From Clostridiales bacterium (lineage in GTDB: Bacteria > Bacillota > Clostridia > Oscillospirales > CAG-272): a DNA stretch of 42,634 nucleotides. Location of the stretch: positions 1 to 42,634 of the forward strand of contig DUUJ01000011.1 of assembly GCA_012841635.1 (NCBI GenBank). Direction: 5' to 3'. Position numbers and translations under genes: made by a program. Below the pieces are notes generated by a model. The model made no database searches, was not told the origin of the DNA, and was given only the letters and a program-made list of their open reading frames with translations. The number at the start of each line of letters is the position of its first letter. Position 1 is the stretch's first letter. This document shows positions 39,905-42,634 of this stretch, piece by piece.

Positions 39905-41788
39905 GTGAGAAAAATCAACTCAACATATAACGGTTATCCCGAAAAAATACTTATGTCGGTTCAAAAACCCGGCAGATATACCGGAGGCGAATTCGGGCAG
40001 ATAATAAAAGACAAATCCGAAGTCAAAGCCCGGATGGCGTTCGCTTTCCCGGACAGCTACGAGATCGGAATGTGCAATTTAGGCATCCGCATCCTTTACG
40101 GAGTGCTGAACGAGATTCCCGGATTCTGGTGCGAGCGGGCGTATACCCCCTGGATAGATATGCAGGAGCGGCTCCGTGAAAACAGCCTTGCGCTGCGCGC
40201 ACACGAAAGCGGCGACGAGCTGTATAAATTCGACATCGTCGGCTTTACCCTGCAGTACGAACTTTGCTATACAAACGTGCTCTCGACGCTCGAATTGGGG
40301 CGGATCCCATTGCTTGCCGCCGACCGCGGCGAGGATGATCCGATAGTCATCGGCGGAGGCCCCTGCGCTTACAACGCCGAACCGCTGACCGATTTCTTCG
40401 ACTGCTTCAGCATCGGAGAGGGAGAGGATATGCTGCCCGAGTTCGCCCGTCTTTATATGAAGATGAAGGAAGACGGCAGCTATACGAGAACCGCATTCCT
40501 GCGAAGGTGCGCTCACATTCCCGGAATGTATGTCCCGTCGCTGTATGACGTCGGTTATGACGAAAACGGCGATTTCGCCTATATCCGTCCTAAATATCCG
40601 GATGTCCCGGCTGTTGTCACCAAGCGGATTGTCGACGATATGGATAAGGCGTATTTTCCGGATAAGCTTGTGATGCCTTATATCGAAACGGTTCAGGATC
40701 GCATAGTACTCGAAACCTACCGCGGCTGTATCCGCGGCTGCCGTTTCTGCCAGGCGGGAATGGTCTTCCGTCCGGTTCGTGAAAAAAGCCCGGAAACTCT
40801 CGACGCCTGCGCCAAAAGGCTCTACGCCGCAACGGGTTATGAGGAGATGACGCTTTCCTCGCTTTCGATCTCCGATTACAGCGAACTGCCGGAACTTACC
40901 GACCGGCTGCTTGAGTGGACGGACGAAAAGAAAGTCTCTCTTTCGCTGCCGAGCCTCCGCCTCGACAGCTTTTCCGAGGAGCTGATGAAAAAAGTCTCCT
41001 CCGTCAGAAATTCCGGTCTGACTTTTGCCCCGGAAGCCGGAACTCAGCGCCTCCGCGACGTCATCAATAAAAACGTCACCGAAGAAGACCTGCTGAACGC
41101 CTGTTCGGTGGCTTTCCGGAATGGCAAGACGGGAGTCAAGCTGTATTTCATGGACGGTCTTCCGACCGAGACATATGAGGATCTCGACGGCATATCTGAC
41201 CTTGCGAATAAAGTCGTCGATCGGTTTTTCAAAACTCCGGGCAGAATGAAGGGCAAGCCGTCGGTTACGGTTTCCGTCGCCTGCTTTGTGCCGAAACCGT
41301 TCACGCCGTTTCAGTGGGCGGCTCAGGATACCTGTGAAAGGCTTGTCGAAAAGCAGAAATATCTTCAGGAGAAGCTTAAAAACCGTTACATTAAATATAA
41401 TTGGCACGACTCGAAGACAAGCTTTATCGAAGCGGCGTTTGCCCGCGGCGACCGCCGGCTGAACCGGGTGCTGCTCCGCGCCTATCGGCTGGGCTGCGTT
41501 TTTGACGCCTGGGATGAGTGCTTTGATTTCGACAAATGGATGCAGGCGTTTTCCGACTGCGGTATCGATCCGTCCTATTACGCCAACCGCGCTCTCGACC
41601 CGTCGGAGCCGCTGCCGTGGGATGTAATTGATGTCGGCATCAAAAAGGAATTTTTCATCCGCGAATACGAAAAGGCTCATCAGGAAAAAACAACCAAGAG
41701 CTGCGCAGAAGCCTGCGCCGGATGCGGAGTCAACCGTCTCGGCGGCAAAAACCGCTGGTGTCCGAAATATAAGGAGGAGGGAGTATGA
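39905..41788 (+). CDS. B12-domain-type radical SAM protein, TIGR03960 family
   Basis: A 627-residue protein matching the TIGR03960 radical SAM family. The N-terminal part (about 40-240) is cobalamin-binding-like in layout; the radical SAM cluster motif is Cys275-x3-Cys279-x2-Cys282 (RGCIRGCRFC). A further Cys-rich tail lies at the end (CAEACAGCG, CP). The reaction is unknown; the family is suspected of tRNA or rRNA modification because it neighbours ribosome and RNase G genes in many Firmicutes. The start is uncertain: GTG 39905 lies within GAGGTGA, itself a good ribosome binding site placed 5 bases before an ATC codon (39914); the next ATG is at 39953. Its stop overlaps the next gene (ATGA). 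Confidence 0.88.
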   Translation: MRKINSTYNGYPEKILMSVQKPGRYTGGEFGQIIKDKSEVKARMAFAFPDSYEIGMCNLGIRILYGVLNEIPGFWCERAYTPWIDMQERLRENSLALRAHESGDELYKFDIVGFTLQYELCYTNVLSTLELGRIPLLAADRGEDDPIVIGGGPCAYNAEPLTDFFDCFSIGEGEDMLPEFARLYMKMKEDGSYTRTAFLRRCAHIPGMYVPSLYDVGYDENGDFAYIRPKYPDVPAVVTKRIVDDMDKAYFPDKLVMPYIETVQDRIVLETYRGCIRGCRFCQAGMVFRPVREKSPETLDACAKRLYAATGYEEMTLSSLSISDYSELPELTDRLLEWTDEKKVSLSLPSLRLDSFSEELMKKVSSVRNSGLTFAPEAGTQRLRDVINKNVTEEDLLNACSVAFRNGKTGVKLYFMDGLPTETYEDLDGISDLANKVVDRFFKTPGRMKGKPSVTVSVACFVPKPFTPFQWAAQDTCERLVEKQKYLQEKLKNRYIKYNWHDSKTSFIEAAFARGDRRLNRVLLRAYRLGCVFDAWDECFDFDKWMQAFSDCGIDPSYYANRALDPSEPLPWDVIDVGIKKEFFIREYEKAHQEKTTKSCAEACAGCGVNRLGGKNRWCPKYKEEGV

Positions 41789-42417
41789 GCGCCGCAATGC
41801 TGCCGGCAGGTCCGGTCAGAATAAAATTCGAAAAGCGAGGAAGCCTGAAATTCATCTCGCATCTCGATTTGCAGAGAATGATGAACACAGCGTTCAACCG
41901 AGCCGGAATACCGATATGGTATACCGAGGGCTTCAATCCGCACAAGAAGTTGGTTTTCGCACTTCCGCTGCCGCTCGGCGCCGAGTCAGTCTGCGAGTTT
42001 CTGGACTTTAAGATCACCGAACCGATGTCGCCGGAAGAGCTGACAGAGAGGCTGAACAATGCGTTTCCCCCGCAGCTTCGGGTTTTTGAAAGCTACACTC
42101 CCGAGAGCAAATTCAAGTCGATCGGCTGGGCGGAATATGAGCTGACCGGCGCCGGGATTGAGAATATCGATCCCGCAGAGGCGCTTAAGACCCCTGTTAT
42201 TGTCCTCAAGCGGACAAAGACCGCGGAAAAAGAAGCGGATATTTCACCTTACATTAAAAGAGCGGCGAACGAAAACGGTATTCTGCGTCTGATTTTATGC
42301 GCCGATCAGCAGAACTATCTCAACCCGGATTATCCGGCGAAGTATATCGGACTTGAAGATTATTCGGTTATGAGACGGCGGATATTCTTTGCGGACGGGC
42401 TGACGGAGTTTAAATAA
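41785..42417 (+). CDS. TIGR03936 family radical SAM-associated protein (DUF2344)
   Basis: A 210-residue protein matching DUF2344/TIGR03936: RIKFEKRGSLKFISHLDLQRMM near 12-33 and the GFNPHKKLVFALPLPLG segment near 51-67. In some bacteria this domain is fused to the end of the TIGR03960 radical SAM protein; here it is separate, with an ATGA overlap to that gene and AAGGAGGAGGG 5 bases before the ATG. The pair therefore works together. Function is unknown. In many Firmicutes rng and rplU follow; here an rRNA-like leader follows instead. Confidence 0.9.
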   Translation: MSAAMLPAGPVRIKFEKRGSLKFISHLDLQRMMNTAFNRAGIPIWYTEGFNPHKKLVFALPLPLGAESVCEFLDFKITEPMSPEELTERLNNAFPPQLRVFESYTPESKFKSIGWAEYELTGAGIENIDPAEALKTPVIVLKRTKTAEKEADISPYIKRAANENGILRLILCADQQNYLNPDYPAKYIGLEDYSVMRRRIFFADGLTEFK

Positions 42418-42494
42418 ATACATAATTGGTATAAATTCACTTAATGCGGCGCATTTCGTGATGATTTTTCATGCAGAATTAAGAAAAGTTATCC

Positions 42495-42523
42495 TTGACA
42501 TTTATTCCAAAAAGTGGTATAAT
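42495..42523 (+). promoter_or_regulatory. Consensus promoter, probably of an rRNA operon
   Basis: TTGACA (42495-42500), 17-base spacer ending TGG, TATAAT (42518-42523). The first transcribed bases, AAAGCTGTCCCTC (42527-42539), match those of the S10 promoter at the same distance with a single change. Confidence 0.85.
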
Positions 42524-42529
42524 AATAAA

Positions 42530-42634
42530 GCTGTCCCTCAGCGGGGGCCACAAGTTTCCGCGCGGAGTCGGCAGACATGATCCTTGAAAATTGAACAGCA
42601 GCAAGCGTAAAACAAAAATACTACAAAGCTAAAG
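42530..42634 (+). promoter_or_regulatory. rRNA operon leader-like sequence, runs off the window
   Basis: TGATCCTTGAAAATTGAACA (42578-42597) is the type of sequence found just before 16S rRNA and in rRNA spacers of Clostridia (CTTTGAAAA-CTAAACA-like). No open frame and no ribosome binding site follow before the edge. The 16S gene itself is not in the window. Confidence 0.6.

Noticed and set aside
40079..41797. 572-codon reverse frame over the radical SAM gene
   Set aside because: Antisense shadow without domain or start signal.

Overview
This window looks like chromosomal DNA of an uncultured member of the Clostridia (Firmicutes), probably an Oscillospirales-like gut or anaerobe lineage. The reasons are the S10-spc-alpha ribosomal gene order with secY-adk-map-infA-rpmJ inside it, the zinc form of S14 (rpsZ), strong AGGAGG ribosome binding sites, sigma-A promoters with almost invariant 17-base spacers, a type II pantothenate kinase, a DUF4364 protein, and a split TIGR03960/TIGR03936 radical SAM pair. 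The species assignment is inference; no rRNA sequence is present. I see no phage, insertion sequence, CRISPR or tRNA.

Layout. (1) 1-5.5 kb: a forward Mrp/NBP35 P-loop Fe-S carrier; a reverse extracellular solute-binding lipoprotein; a reverse metA-MBOAT pair. (2) 5.5-12 kb: a carbohydrate-esterase-like alpha/beta hydrolase, three tandem paralogous solute-binding lipoproteins, each carrying an EF-hand/dockerin-like loop and none with a permease nearby, and a GNAT acetyltransferase. (3) 12.0-28.9 kb: one long ribosomal super-operon from rpsJ to rplQ. It is driven by a strong promoter, begins with a leader of about 200 nt that ends in a convincing intrinsic terminator (attenuator), and is closed by a bidirectional terminator. 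Several intergenic gaps inside it carry strong hairpins. S3, L5 and L17 carry unusual charged low-complexity extensions, and infA appears to use a CTG start. (4) 28.9-30.6 kb: a reverse operon of a HAD-IIA phosphatase and type II pantothenate kinase. (5) 31-35.4 kb: an OppA-like lipoprotein, a GH16 lipoprotein with an extra N-terminal domain, a DUF4364 regulator-like protein and a double zinc-ribbon protein. (6) 35.4-39.8 kb: an RlmB-type rRNA methyltransferase with an RGG-like head and an acidic tail, followed by a large membrane protein that I read as a catalytically degenerate P-type ATPase. (7) 39.9-42.6 kb: the radical SAM pair, then a promoter and leader that look like the start of an rRNA operon running off the window.

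The genes serve mostly translation (ribosome, RNA polymerase alpha, SecY, IF-1, Adk, Map, RlmB) with patches of glycan scavenging (solute-binding lipoproteins, esterase, GH16). The observations I rate most worth following are the degenerate P-type ATPase paired with RlmB, the S10 leader attenuator, the shared initially transcribed sequence of the S10 and rRNA-like promoters, the charged tails on ribosomal proteins, and the non-standard infA start. I did not find a clearly self-contained new defence or mobile system.
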